Shown here one piece after another: positions 1 through 12,188 of a DNA stretch of 24,605 bases. The stretch's first letter is position 1, and every line of letters starts with the position of its first letter. The stretch covers positions 1 through 24,605 of the forward strand of contig LRSR01010313.1 in NCBI GenBank assembly GCA_001579985.1, in the 5' to 3' direction. Under the pieces are notes generated by a model that saw only the letters and a program-made list of their open reading frames with translations, was not told the DNA's origin and searched no databases. The stretch is from Hypsibius dujardini (Eukaryota > Tardigrada > Eutardigrada > Parachela > Hypsibiidae). Position numbers and translations under genes: made by a program.

Positions 1-2574
<2,574 letters not shown>

Positions 2575-4245
2575 ATGGCCTCCACGGGCGTGCTGCCGTT
2601 TGTACGGGGCATTGATTTCTCCCGCAACGACTTCCAGGTTAGTGGATAATGGAGGAAGGTTTCATACAAGCCAGATGAGCTATAGAATGCAATGTTCTTA
2701 CTGATACACACATGATCAAAATGGTGGACTGACCGAGTCAAGTTATTTAACTCGGTTAGTGCATGAAGCAAGGCACTGATCGAGTTGAAGGGCTTGACTC
2801 GGTGAAGCAGACATTCTGACTATGTGTGTACTTTTCATCCTTTTTTAACATTTGTTTTGCGTTTCTACGCTGTGTAGGATATGTTCCCAAAGGCGGTGGA
2901 GGAGATGGTGGGCCTGCGGTGGCTTCGCCTGAACCGAACCATCCTGGAGGAAATGCCGAGTGAATTGTCAAAACTGGGCAAGCTAGTGCGTTCTCAAAAT
3001 ATGCGTTCCGGTCTCTAATGGATTGATTGATTAGCGGTTGGCGACATGTGCTGCTTGATTGCTTGATTAACTGACATTACGCATTTGGATTTGATATGGT
3101 CACCTATATATTGATTGATTGATTAATTGCTTGTAGTACAGCCAGTGATGCAACTGTACTTGTTCCCAATTACTAAGTTGGACGAATTGGGCATTCAATT
3201 TCTTTGTGTTCTTTACTAATAATATTAATGAATTGACTCGACTTGTGAGTCTTTGAACCGGTTTGCCCTTGAATTGTTCGCCGTGAATATGTAAGGGACA
3301 GTGTTATCGAGCTGTTTGTTGATTGATTGATTTTGTGTCGACCGGTAGGAACATCTGACGCTGGCACGGAATAGTCTGCCGGGGCTGGACTCCAACACGG
3401 CTATGTTCCGGAAGATGCCATCGCTACGCACACTCAACGCACGTTACAACAAAATACAAACCAACCAAGTACCGAAAGATCTCTTCGAGCTGGAAGAACT
3501 GTCCATTCTTGTATGTAATACTGTATAGTGTTGTCTAAATTGGTTCAAAAGATACTGAAATCTTTCCAAAACGACATTTAGAAACATTGCAATTATATTT
3601 TATACATTATTATACATTATATTTACAAAATTTAGTTAGGATATTAAATATTGCTTCTTCTGAGCTTTCAATAAGAAAGTGTGCAATAAAAGTATGATTT
3701 TGCGATTAATTTAAATAATTAATTTTTGCACCTTTTTATATAACCATTTTTTCGTTTCTTTTTTCGAAAAAGTATTTTAAGTTTTTCAGTCATCACTAGC
3801 TTGACGCCAGAAATGCATGCCGTGTTCTCTTGTAGGATTTGAGTCACAACGAACTGACTCGCGTGCCGGACGATCTGGACAATGTGAAAACGCTGATTGT
3901 GTTGAACTTGAGCCACAACAGGTTCGCGTTTTTTCTCGATGAGCTCTCAGGTTGAATCGGAAGCTAAATTTCTTTTCTTCCCTGCAGTATCGAGGCAGTT
4001 CCGACTCAAGTGTTTCTCAACTTGACCGGCTTAATGCACCTGGATCTGAGCAACAACAAACTAGGTAAAAAGGATGCGTGACTACCTATCCCATTCTTTT
4101 CCTACATCCAGTCGTACTTATCGATATTTATTAAACAAGTAGTGTGCGTGCATCCGACTCGCCTTCATTGAGCTTTCCTAGCAGTTGAAGATCAAAGATA
4201 GACCGGTAGACAGGCAGGCAGGCAGACAGGCAGGCAGGCAGACAC

Positions 4246-4288
<43 letters not shown>

Positions 4289-5373
4289 CATAGACACACA
4301 TGCAGACAGGCAAGCACACGGGCACTGTTATATTACATTCCCGGTTGCTTTCATTTTCCAGAATCTCTGCCGCCGCAGCTTCGGCGTTTGATCAACCTAC
4401 AGACATTGAATTTGAGCAACAACCCGTTGATGCATTTTCAGTTCCGGTAAGGAAACATTTAATCGATCCAAATAGCATTTTAATTTTTGGATCTATAATC
4501 CCTGTTTGGAATTTGTAGGCAGCTTCCATCTTTGGTAAACTTGAACGTACTGAATTTGCGCAATACCAAACGCAATCAAACAAACTTGCCACCGAGTCTG
4601 GAGATGATTCCGACTCTCGAAGGTGAGAGTTACATTGTCGTACGCTCTTGCACCACAAACTTAATAATCCATTATCTGACTTCCTGTCCATTTTTCCTTA
4701 TTGTAGAAATTGACTTGTCCGAGAACGAACTGACTCGCGTGCCCGACTGTGTGTACAATGTCATCCAACTGCGGAGGTTGAATCTGAGCAAGAACCTCTT
4801 AACTGACTTCGATGTTCCCGGTAAGATGTGAAACTTTCCCGTATTGCATCCACTTGATTCTATATTTCTTTCTTGCAGACGGTTGGCATCAACTGCAGAC
4901 GCTGAACGTCTCCAGTAACCGTCTCAAAGCTCTTCCTGTATGATTGGATAATGCTTTGAAAGTCCGTCCAATGAATTAGTATTGCATTTTGCAGCAATCC
5001 TTGCCGACTTGTTCCGCCCTGCGTCGTCTGTATGTGAACGATAACCAGTTGGACTTCAATGGCATCCCGCCATCTGTGGGGCGTCTGGAAAATCTCGAGG
5101 TGTTTCTGGCTGCTGACAATCGTATTGAGATGGTCCCGGAAGGCCTTTTAAGGTATGGGCTGTGTAAATGACCCTGATTCAAACCTGACACGGGATAGCA
5201 GGCAGGCGGTAATTAGGTAAAATACTTTGTATTTACACAGACATGTGATTCTAGGGTAGGCAAGTAGGCAGACTAGTTGGCAGACAGGCCGATAGGCCGA
5301 CAGATAGACAGAAAGCAATTGACAGACAAGCGGTGGACAGACAGACAAAACAGACAGACAAACAGACAGACAA

Positions 5374-5405
<32 letters not shown>

Positions 5406-7988
5406 GCAGGCATACGTGCATACAGATAGACCTACAGCCACACATACATACAGACAGGTATACAGTCACTCTGGAAGATTGATTGGATCGATATGGTCAG
5501 ATCAGACAAATAATTATGAAGGTGAATTGATTGCCAGATAATCGAGTTGATGTAGTCATTCTCAAGCAGGCGATCGTCTATCCATCTAAACCTATTCTGC
5601 TTCCTAGATGTGGGAAATTAAAACGATTAGTACTGCGAAACAACCTATTGGTGACCCTACCGGACGCCGTTCACCTTTTGGGTGATCTCGAGGTGAGGCA
5701 TGGTTGTATCTTTCACTAGTGGTTCTACTTGTTTCATATTAAACGACACAACATAACCTGTTAGTACTGACTGATTTTAGGAACTGGATTTGGCCGGAAA
5801 TCCCGACTTGGTAGTACCGCCTAAACCGGCTGACCTGCAAAAGGGCGCCGGCTTGGCATTTTACAACATCGACTTCTCGTTAAACCACCAGATGAGACTG
5901 GCTGGAAATACGGTGCACCAGAGCTCGCCATCACCAGGTATGAGGCTTGCGAGCCTGGACGCGGTTGATGTGTTGTGGAGCAGCGGTGAATCAGCTGTGA
6001 TCCTTGTTCACAGTTCCGGCAAAAGACCCTGTGGGGAGAAAAATTAGATTGGCTCGTCGGGCAAATCAGGCCGACGATGAGGAGGGTGCGGGGCAGGTCT
6101 TGAAAGGCATGAAGGATTTGGTTAAAGATAAAACCAGACGGGGATCTCACGATGTACTGGAGCGGGAGCCTGTAAAGTACGTGTCGTCTGTCCGTCTCAC
6201 TGTCTGTCCATTTGTGCCTGTCTCTACTTTGTTTCTGTCTGTTTGTCTGCATGTCCGCCTGTTTGTCTTTCTATATCTCTGTCTGTTTGTCTGTATGTAT
6301 GTCTGTCTGTTCGTCTGTTTATCTGTCTGTCTGTCTTTCTGTCTGTCTGACTCCCGGTCGGTCTGTCCCCTTGGCTGTCTATCTGTATGCCTGTCTGTCC
6401 GTCTTTCTCTCTCGATATATATACATGGCTACTTTTCTGTTTGTCTATCTGTCTTATTTTTTATTTCGATTGTGCGTGCAGTTCATTATATGAACCTCCC
6501 TGTTGCAGAATTCGAAAGCCAGCTGACATTGTTGAGAAGCCTCAACTGGATTACAGCGAATTCTTCGACGAAGACACTGGACAGAGAGAAGGTATTAGTT
6601 TTGCCTTCCATCAAATTGTTGATCCATTTCGTTCCTTCTCGATTTAGGCCTGTCTTGCTGGGAAATTGAAAACTTCGTCCCCAATCAGATTGATAATGGT
6701 ACGTCCGGCCTGACTTTTACTGAGCTGTTGCTGTTGATACCATGCTTGATAATTGCAACTTTCTCTCCAGCGCTAATCGGGAAATTTTACGAAGCTGACT
6801 GCTACATCATACTCCGTACCTATGCGGAGGCAGGCTCAGGCGATAATCTGAACTATCAGATCTTTTTCTGGATCGGTGCGAAAGCTACGGTATGTGTTTT
6901 TGTCTAGTTTTTTATTGAGAACATTGATCCTTTTGTTGGTTTACCTGCCTATCTGCCTGCCTGCCTGCCTGTCTGCCTGTCTGCCTGTCTGCTTGTCTGC
7001 CTGTCTGCCTGTCTGTTTGTCTGCCTGCCTGCCCGCCTGTCTGCTTGTCTGCATGTTTGGCTGTCTGTTTGTCTGTCTGTCTGTTTAACTGTCTGTTTAT
7101 CTGTCTGTTTGTCTGTCTGTTTGTCTGTTTGTCTGTGCCTGTCATAAACGTACTTGTCTTCTGCTTGTTTGCTGTCTGATTTGGTGCATTTCTGCGTAGC
7201 TTGACAAGAGAGCTTGCGCTGCGATTCATGCTGTCAACCTGCGGAATTACCTGGGAGCCGAGTGCCGCACCGAGCGACAAGAACAAAACGAAGAGGAAGA
7301 AAATTTCATCAGTCTATTCCCTCATGGATTGATCTACATCGAAGGTATTGCCTTAAATCAAGCAGTACAACTTTCTCCATTAGCACAATTTTTGAGTTCT
7401 TTATCCAGGTGGAAGGACTGCCAGCGGGTTCTACACTGTGGAAGATACCGTATGGAAATACTTTGTTCTTCAGAATCTTCTTGCTTCAGTTGAAATTTGT
7501 GTTGGTTTGTTATGTCAGAGCTTGGCTAAACGATTGTACCGCATTCACGGCACTAAAATTCTCACGCTGGAAACGGTATAGTCCAAATTTTGTTTTACAG
7601 TATCCATATATTTATTTTGCTGAACACTTTTCATGAGTAATGAAGTATTTCTCGCTGTTGTAGGTCGCAGTGTCGCCGCGTAGTCTGGATCCGCACTACG
7701 TGTTCTTTCTGGATGCGGGAAAGAAATTGTACGTTTGGATTGGTCTAAAGTCCAAGAACATCACTCGTTCGAAAGTCAGGTCAGTGACTTATCCCATCCA
7801 TCACTGCACAGAAGAGTGTTTCGGTAGCTCTGTTTCCCTGCCGTAGATTACTGGCAGAGAAGGTGAACAAAATTGAACGCAAAGGATTGAGCGAAATATT
7901 GGTCTTCAATCAGCGCAAAGAACCTCAAGAGTTTTTTCAAGCGTTGGGTGTAACGGAATTGCCATGGATGGAGGATGCTAAAGTACAG

Positions 7989-8023
<35 letters not shown>

Positions 8024-11000
8024 ATGTTGGACTGTCTCCGTGTTTGCCTGATCGCCTGCCCATGATTTGTACGTCTCTCTGCCGTCTTTATTTCGGTTTT
8101 TTGTTGTTGTATATCTGTCAATACAATATTTCGGTCACAGCGTCATGAAATCGATGTCTACTTGCAGCACCACGTTCCCGATGACTTCACCGCATCCGAA
8201 CCGCATCTCTATGCCGTCCATTTGGGGAAGGGCTACCTGGAGTTGCCACAAAGTGCGTCTAATTTATATCACTGAGCACAACGAGCCTTGTTTTCGTCTA
8301 CGATAACGCTTTTGCTTGGTCATTAACGGTACAGTCGATGTGCGAAACGGACACTTGAAGTCGGAGATGCTTTCGAGTAAGAACGTCTACATCCTGGACA
8401 CCTGGGCGGACGTCTTTGTGTGGTTCGGCAAAAAGTCCGCTCGGCTGGTTCGCGCTGCGGCCTTGAAACTGTCTCAGGAGCTGTGCGACATGCTTCCCCG
8501 TCCGGATTTCGCCATGGTCACTCGGGTATTGGAAGGGTAAGACGCCAATGGTACCGACTTCGCACAATTTGTTTGGTTGTGGAATAATGTGCTATGAAAA
8601 GCGTAATGATGATTATAGTTAATAGATTCATTACATTTTTAATGATCTAAAATAAATATTTACTTTTACGTACTGCTTGATTAATCATGCTTAAAATATT
8701 TGGATGTTGTGCATAAAATCATGTTTCACATATTGAGCAAATCATGTTATTATTTTTAAGTATTACAACTGGTTATTTGTAAAGTAAAGTTTGTATTTGT
8801 AAAGTATCTATGAGTTTAATTTATAATTATATTATAAAATGTTAATGTAATGTCTGCGGGATTAATGTACAGAACGGAAAGCCAGATTTTCAAGTCCAAG
8901 TTCGAGGGATGGGATGACGTGATGGCTGTCGATTTCACCCGGACGGCCGAGAGTGTCATCCGACGCGGAGTGGATCTGAAGAAGATCCTGGAAAAGGATC
9001 AAATCAAGACCGATCTGACGGCGCTGTTCATGCCGCGACAGGGCTCGATGGGAAGCGAGGAAGCTGTGAGTGTTGTTTAATTTATCTCGTGCTAATGATC
9101 CTGGTTTTTGACAAAAATATCTTTACCATTGTATAGAAAGCAGTCATTGAGGAATTTAATGAGGATCTACATCGTATGGAAGCTTTCGTGCTTGAAGGGA
9201 AGAAATTTGTTCGTCTTCCTGAGAAAGAACCTGGTCAGTAGAAATGTTTTATTCGGCTTGTTTTCTATCTGTCTGAAAGTATGTTTGGTTGCTAGTTCAA
9301 CTCTCTGCCTGTCTCTCTATTGTCTGCCTGCCTGTCAGTCTGTCTGTTTGCCTGCCTGTCTGTTTGTCAGTCTGCCTGTTTGTCTGCCTGTCTGCCTGTC
9401 AGTCGGTCTGTTTATCTGTTTGTCTGTCTATTTGACTGTTTGTCTGCCATTCCATCTGTTGGCCTGTTGCTGTTGTTGACTGACTATCTGGTGGAATTTC
9501 AAAGGGTCGGTTTGTTCGCCACATTCATCTGATCGTGCGATATTTGTGTTGCAGGAAATTTCTTCAGTGGCGACTGCTACGTTTTTCTCTGCACCTACTG
9601 GGTGCCGGCAGAGGAGAGCAGCGGAGACGAAGACAGCGGTGAAAAAGAGGCCGAAGAGACACAGATTCACACGGTCTACTTCTGGCAAGGCCGAGACGCC
9701 AGCAACATGGGATGGCTGACGTTCACCTTCAGGTTCGTTCCCGCTGATGCGACTGCTGTATCGAGTGCTTCATTAAGGGACAACGTTTGTTTGGATATGT
9801 TTTTAGCCTGCAAAAGAAGTTCGAGCAAACGTTCAAAAACACACTGGAAGTGGTGCGTATGCACCAGCAACAGGAGAATTTGAAGTTCCTCTCGCATTTC
9901 AAGTCCAAGTTTGTCATCCACCGCGGCAAGCGAAAGGAGCCGATTGATCGCAGCAGAATTGCCCCGGCGCGGTTGTATCAGTTGCGCATCAACGACTCGC
10001 TGGTCTGTGCACGTACTATTGAGGTACTGACGTTACGTTTTTGGTGCGATGCGTTGATCCCGCATGACTGACTGGAAATCGTGGTATTACAGATCGACGC
10101 CAAAGGATCAAGTCTGAACTCGGTGTTTTGGTTAGCTTAATCCTTCGTTTCGGCCGGCGGTCTGGTGGTTCTTGTACCTATACCTGCCTGCTTGCTTGCC
10201 TGCCTGCCTGTCTTGGTTGCCTGTGTTTGTCTGTATATGTGTCTCGCAGCGTCTTTGGTGTTCTCTCTGTTTGACTGTCTGCTTGTCTGCCTCGCTGTCT
10301 ATCTGTCTTGCCTGCCTGTGCTTGTGTATGTCTGTCTCTTTGTATGTTTGCCTGTCTGGGAGATTAGTGGTTGCGAGGGGTCACATTTTTAACAGATCAA
10401 TTTTTGCCCCTTTAGCCATATTTTGAACGTGCCGTTCGATCGGTCTGCCAGTAACGGCATCATCTACCTTTGGATCGGGTCGAAGGCAGCGGAGGAAGAC
10501 GTCCAGCTCGCCAATGAGATCGCCGTGGAAATGACAAAGGTATGTGACCGGACTTGTCTCAAAATCGCCTGACAGGTATTCCGTAAACCGTCAAGGGTAT
10601 TACTTGTTTTCAGTATCACTACACGATGCAGATTGTGAAGGAAGGCCAAGAACCGGACAACTTTTTCTGGAACGCTCTGGGCGGCAAGAAGCCCTACGAA
10701 TCGGTGAGCGCACATCTTTTGCTTCCTGCATCCTTTCCCGAGTTCTTTCTCCCTCAGACGTGTGATGTCTTTCTTTTCCATGCAGAATGCGGACTTTCTG
10801 CAATTTAGTCGGCTGTTTCGATGCTCCAACGAGAAGGGCTACTTCACCGTGTCGGAAAAATGCGCCGATTTCTGTCAGGTAAGCTCGAGCGTAATTCGTA
10901 ATTCGATGTCTGCCATCATTTGTTTCATTCTAGGATGATTTGGCCGATGATGACATCATGATTCTGGACAACGGTGAGGAGGTCTTCCTGTGGGTCGGGC

Positions 11001-11267
11001 AAAAGTCCAGCGAGGTGGAGATCAAGCTGGCCTTTAAGAGTGTCCAGGTATGCCCATTCCGTTTTCCGGTAATTTTGATATCGAAATTTGGCAATTCCGG
11101 AGTTTGACGGTCTTTTCCGGTTTCTGTCGCAGGTGTACGTGCAGAATCTGCGGAACAAGCAGCCCGACCGTCCGCGGAAACTGCTGCTCACGGCGAAGGG
11201 AAAGGAATCGAAAAAGTTCACCAAGTGCTTCCACGGCTGGAGTGCATATAAATCACCCCAGGCTTAA
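2575..11267 (+). CDS. FLII: Flightless-1 homologue: leucine-rich repeat plus gelsolin-repeat protein, complete
   Basis: Flightless-1 is an actin-severing/capping gelsolin-family protein that also acts as a nuclear-receptor coactivator and signalling adaptor. I resolved 33 exons: 2575-2637, 2878-2985, 3349-3510, 3836-3921, 3988-4064, 4362-4446, 4519-4622, 4707-4820, 4879-4937, 4995-5152, 5608-5692, 5781-5937, 6014-6176, 6509-6591, 6648-6698, 6771-6889, 7200-7344, 7409-7449, 7519-7575, 7664-7779, 7847-7982, 8141-8252, 8335-8536, 8873-9065, 9137-9233, 9555-9732, 9807-10023, 10093-10130, 10416-10539, 10614-10703, 10786-10878, 10934-11047, 11133-11267. Every junction is in phase, totalling 3762 nt or 1253 residues (human about 1269). 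Residues ~1-400 are leucine-rich repeats (start [20 protein letters not shown]; repeated LxxLxLSxN). A basic/acidic linker spans ~420-500. Gelsolin repeats run from ~502 ([58 protein letters not shown]). It ends in [12 protein letters not shown]. The start has good context (AACAATGG). No truncation or frameshift was found. Confidence 0.97.
2732..2803. repeat. 72 bp palindromic foldback repeat, copy 1
   Basis: It lies in flightless-1 intron 1. ACCGAGTCAAG (2732-2742) is exactly complementary to CTTGACTCGGT (2793-2803). Nested inside, AACTCGGTTAGTGC (2749-2762) pairs with GCACTGATCGAGTT (2773-2786) with two mismatches. A diverged second copy lies at 18391-18464, so this is probably a small dispersed non-autonomous element. 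Confidence 0.85.
3021..3130. repeat. Scattered GATT microsatellite in flightless-1 intron 2
   Basis: Short GATTGATTGATT runs occur at 3021-3033 and around 3110-3125, and again at 3319-3333 just before the acceptor. The rest of intron 2 (2986-3348) holds nothing recognised. Confidence 0.75.
3511..3835 (+). other. Flightless-1 intron 3, AT-rich, no element seen
   Basis: A 325 nt intron with a GTATGT donor and a TTGTAG acceptor. It is AT-rich and is one of the few long introns here without a CTGT/CAGA tract. I see no RNA gene or repeat family in it. Confidence 0.8.
4206..4312. repeat. CAGA/CAGG tetranucleotide tract, flightless-1 intron 5
   Basis: GGCA/GACA units read (CAGA)n on the sense strand. 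The tract fills intron 5 (4065-4361). It leaves all three frames mostly stop-free, producing a spurious Arg-Gln-Thr-Asp periodic frame. Confidence 0.95.
5255..5465. repeat. CAGA tetranucleotide tract, flightless-1 intron 10
   Basis: A long imperfect run of GACA/GGCA units in the 455 nt intron 5153-5607, with CAGA polarity on the sense strand. The clean core is about 5335-5410. Confidence 0.95.
6186..6415. repeat. CTGT tetranucleotide tract, flightless-1 intron 13
   Basis: The tract has CTGT polarity on the sense strand, opposite to introns 5 and 10. It begins within about 10 nt of the splice donor at 6177 (AA|GTACGT). It gives a spurious frame rich in Cys-Leu-Ser-Val. Confidence 0.95.
6943..7143. 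repeat. CTGC/CTGT tetranucleotide tract, flightless-1 intron 16
   Basis: CTGCCTGC at the 5' side grades into CTGTTTGT at the 3' side, showing a shift in variant composition along the tract. It fills the 310 nt intron 6890-7199. Confidence 0.95.
7450..7518 (+). other. 69 nt stop-free, in-frame intron of flightless-1 (exitron-like)
   Basis: The segment runs GTATGG to TGTCAG, is a multiple of three, and has no stop in the reading frame of its flanking exons, so retention would add 23 residues. I treat it as an intron because removing it restores the expected family spacing: VEDT joins directly to [11 protein letters not shown], matching the VEDT..MYRVYG spacing known for flightless-1. Confidence 0.75.
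7988..8024. repeat. Pure CTGT microsatellite, flightless-1 intron 21
   Basis: About nine nearly perfect TCTG units begin five bases into the intron, directly after the weak donor AA|GTACAG at 7983. The intron (7983-8140) is 158 nt. Confidence 0.95.
8537..8872 (+). other. Flightless-1 intron 23, AT-rich, no element seen
   Basis: A 336 nt intron without a tetranucleotide tract. It carries a local direct duplication of TATTTGTAAAGTA near 8774-8805. An ATGATGA resembling a C box at about 8604 has no matching D box nearby, so I do not call a snoRNA. Confidence 0.75.
9296..9450. repeat. CTGT/CTGC tetranucleotide tract, flightless-1 intron 25
   Basis: Imperfect CTGT/CTGC/CAGT units with CTGT polarity on the sense strand, inside the 321 nt intron 9234-9554. 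Confidence 0.93.
10182..10359. repeat. Degenerate CTGC/CTGT tract, flightless-1 intron 28
   Basis: A diverged tract of TGCC/TGTC units in the 285 nt intron 10131-10415. It is more eroded than the tracts in introns 16 and 21. Confidence 0.85.
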
Positions 11268-12188
11268 GGGAATTTTTTCATTTTTTTTAACTGTAACAGT
11301 TTGTTTGTGAGCAACAGTTTATGTGGTTTTCTTCGCCAAATGGTGTTTTTTATTGGTTGCTTTTTTATTAACTCATACTATTATTACGGTGACGGCGGAA
11401 TGGAATGGCCGGCGGTAAAGCGAATTTGATACCCGGTTAAGATGTGCGCAGAATTCAGCTATCGATTGTGATGCAGCTTGCGTTCGTTTAAATTTGATGA
11501 AAGAAATATAGCTTTTGAATACATTTTGAAATCCGAGTGGGGGGGCCTTGGTCATCAGAGCCCCACACCCTCACAAGTTTCAAATTTATCGGAAGCAATA
11601 GGCCGAATTTCGGTTTCAATTTTGAAGAAAAATGCTTTTTGCCCCTTTGCCCGCTCCCTGGTTCTATCATGAAGGGTCCTGGTTCCGACTTGGAAGACCC
11701 TAAACGAGTTCCTGGTCTCATGCACGGTCGACTCGTCCGTCCGCTCAACCATTCGCCACCCAGGCGAACAATCCGCCATTTTCTACCGGCTGTTCACATA
11801 ACCAAGCACCAATTACGCGATCCGTCCGTCAATCTGTCAGACGGTCCACTACTCAGCCCCGATCAACCTCCGGCCAATATGACCGAGATACCAGTAGTCT
11901 GGAACTACTCATCGTCCGTTGTTTTCTGCCGATTTACACGAATTCTCAAAATGTAGTATTTCTGGGGACGTATGTGTGAACCCCCTTCGATTCGGGGAAC
12001 GCCGGAGCTACAGTGCAGTAACCAAGAAATATATAGAGTAACTGAGCATTAATGAGACATATCTACAGTGTACAGCAGGGGAGAACAAAGCACAAACAGG
12101 AATAAGGAAACGATAACAGGACAAAGTCCAACCGATCTGCAACGTAACAGGAATAAACAACCCCCGTTGACGATCCGGTGACATGGAA
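11268..12188. other. Convergent intergenic region (3' ends of flightless-1 and BED-hAT gene)
   Basis: This should contain both 3' UTRs, but I see no canonical AATAAA at a sensible distance from either stop codon. An AATAAA on the plus strand near 12153 lies about 890 bp from the flightless-1 stop. A G7 run occurs near 11540. The open frame at 11537-11956 resembles no family I know and I do not call it a gene. Confidence 0.6.

Noticed and set aside
6004-6669. Long plus-strand open frame with Cys-Leu-Ser-Val repeats (one of many like it)
   Set aside because: It reads straight through a CTGT tract in flightless-1 intron 13. The CTG TCT GTC TGT phase has no stops, so length is not evidence of coding; the true exons on each side are found by splice sites.
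8600-8700. Possible intronic C/D snoRNA in flightless-1 intron 23
   Set aside because: A C-box-like ATGATGA is present but no D box CTGA or terminal stem is found at the right distance.
11537-11956. 139-codon plus-strand open frame after flightless-1
   Set aside because: No recognisable domain, and overlaps other open frames on both strands in a region where two genes converge; base composition does not look coding.
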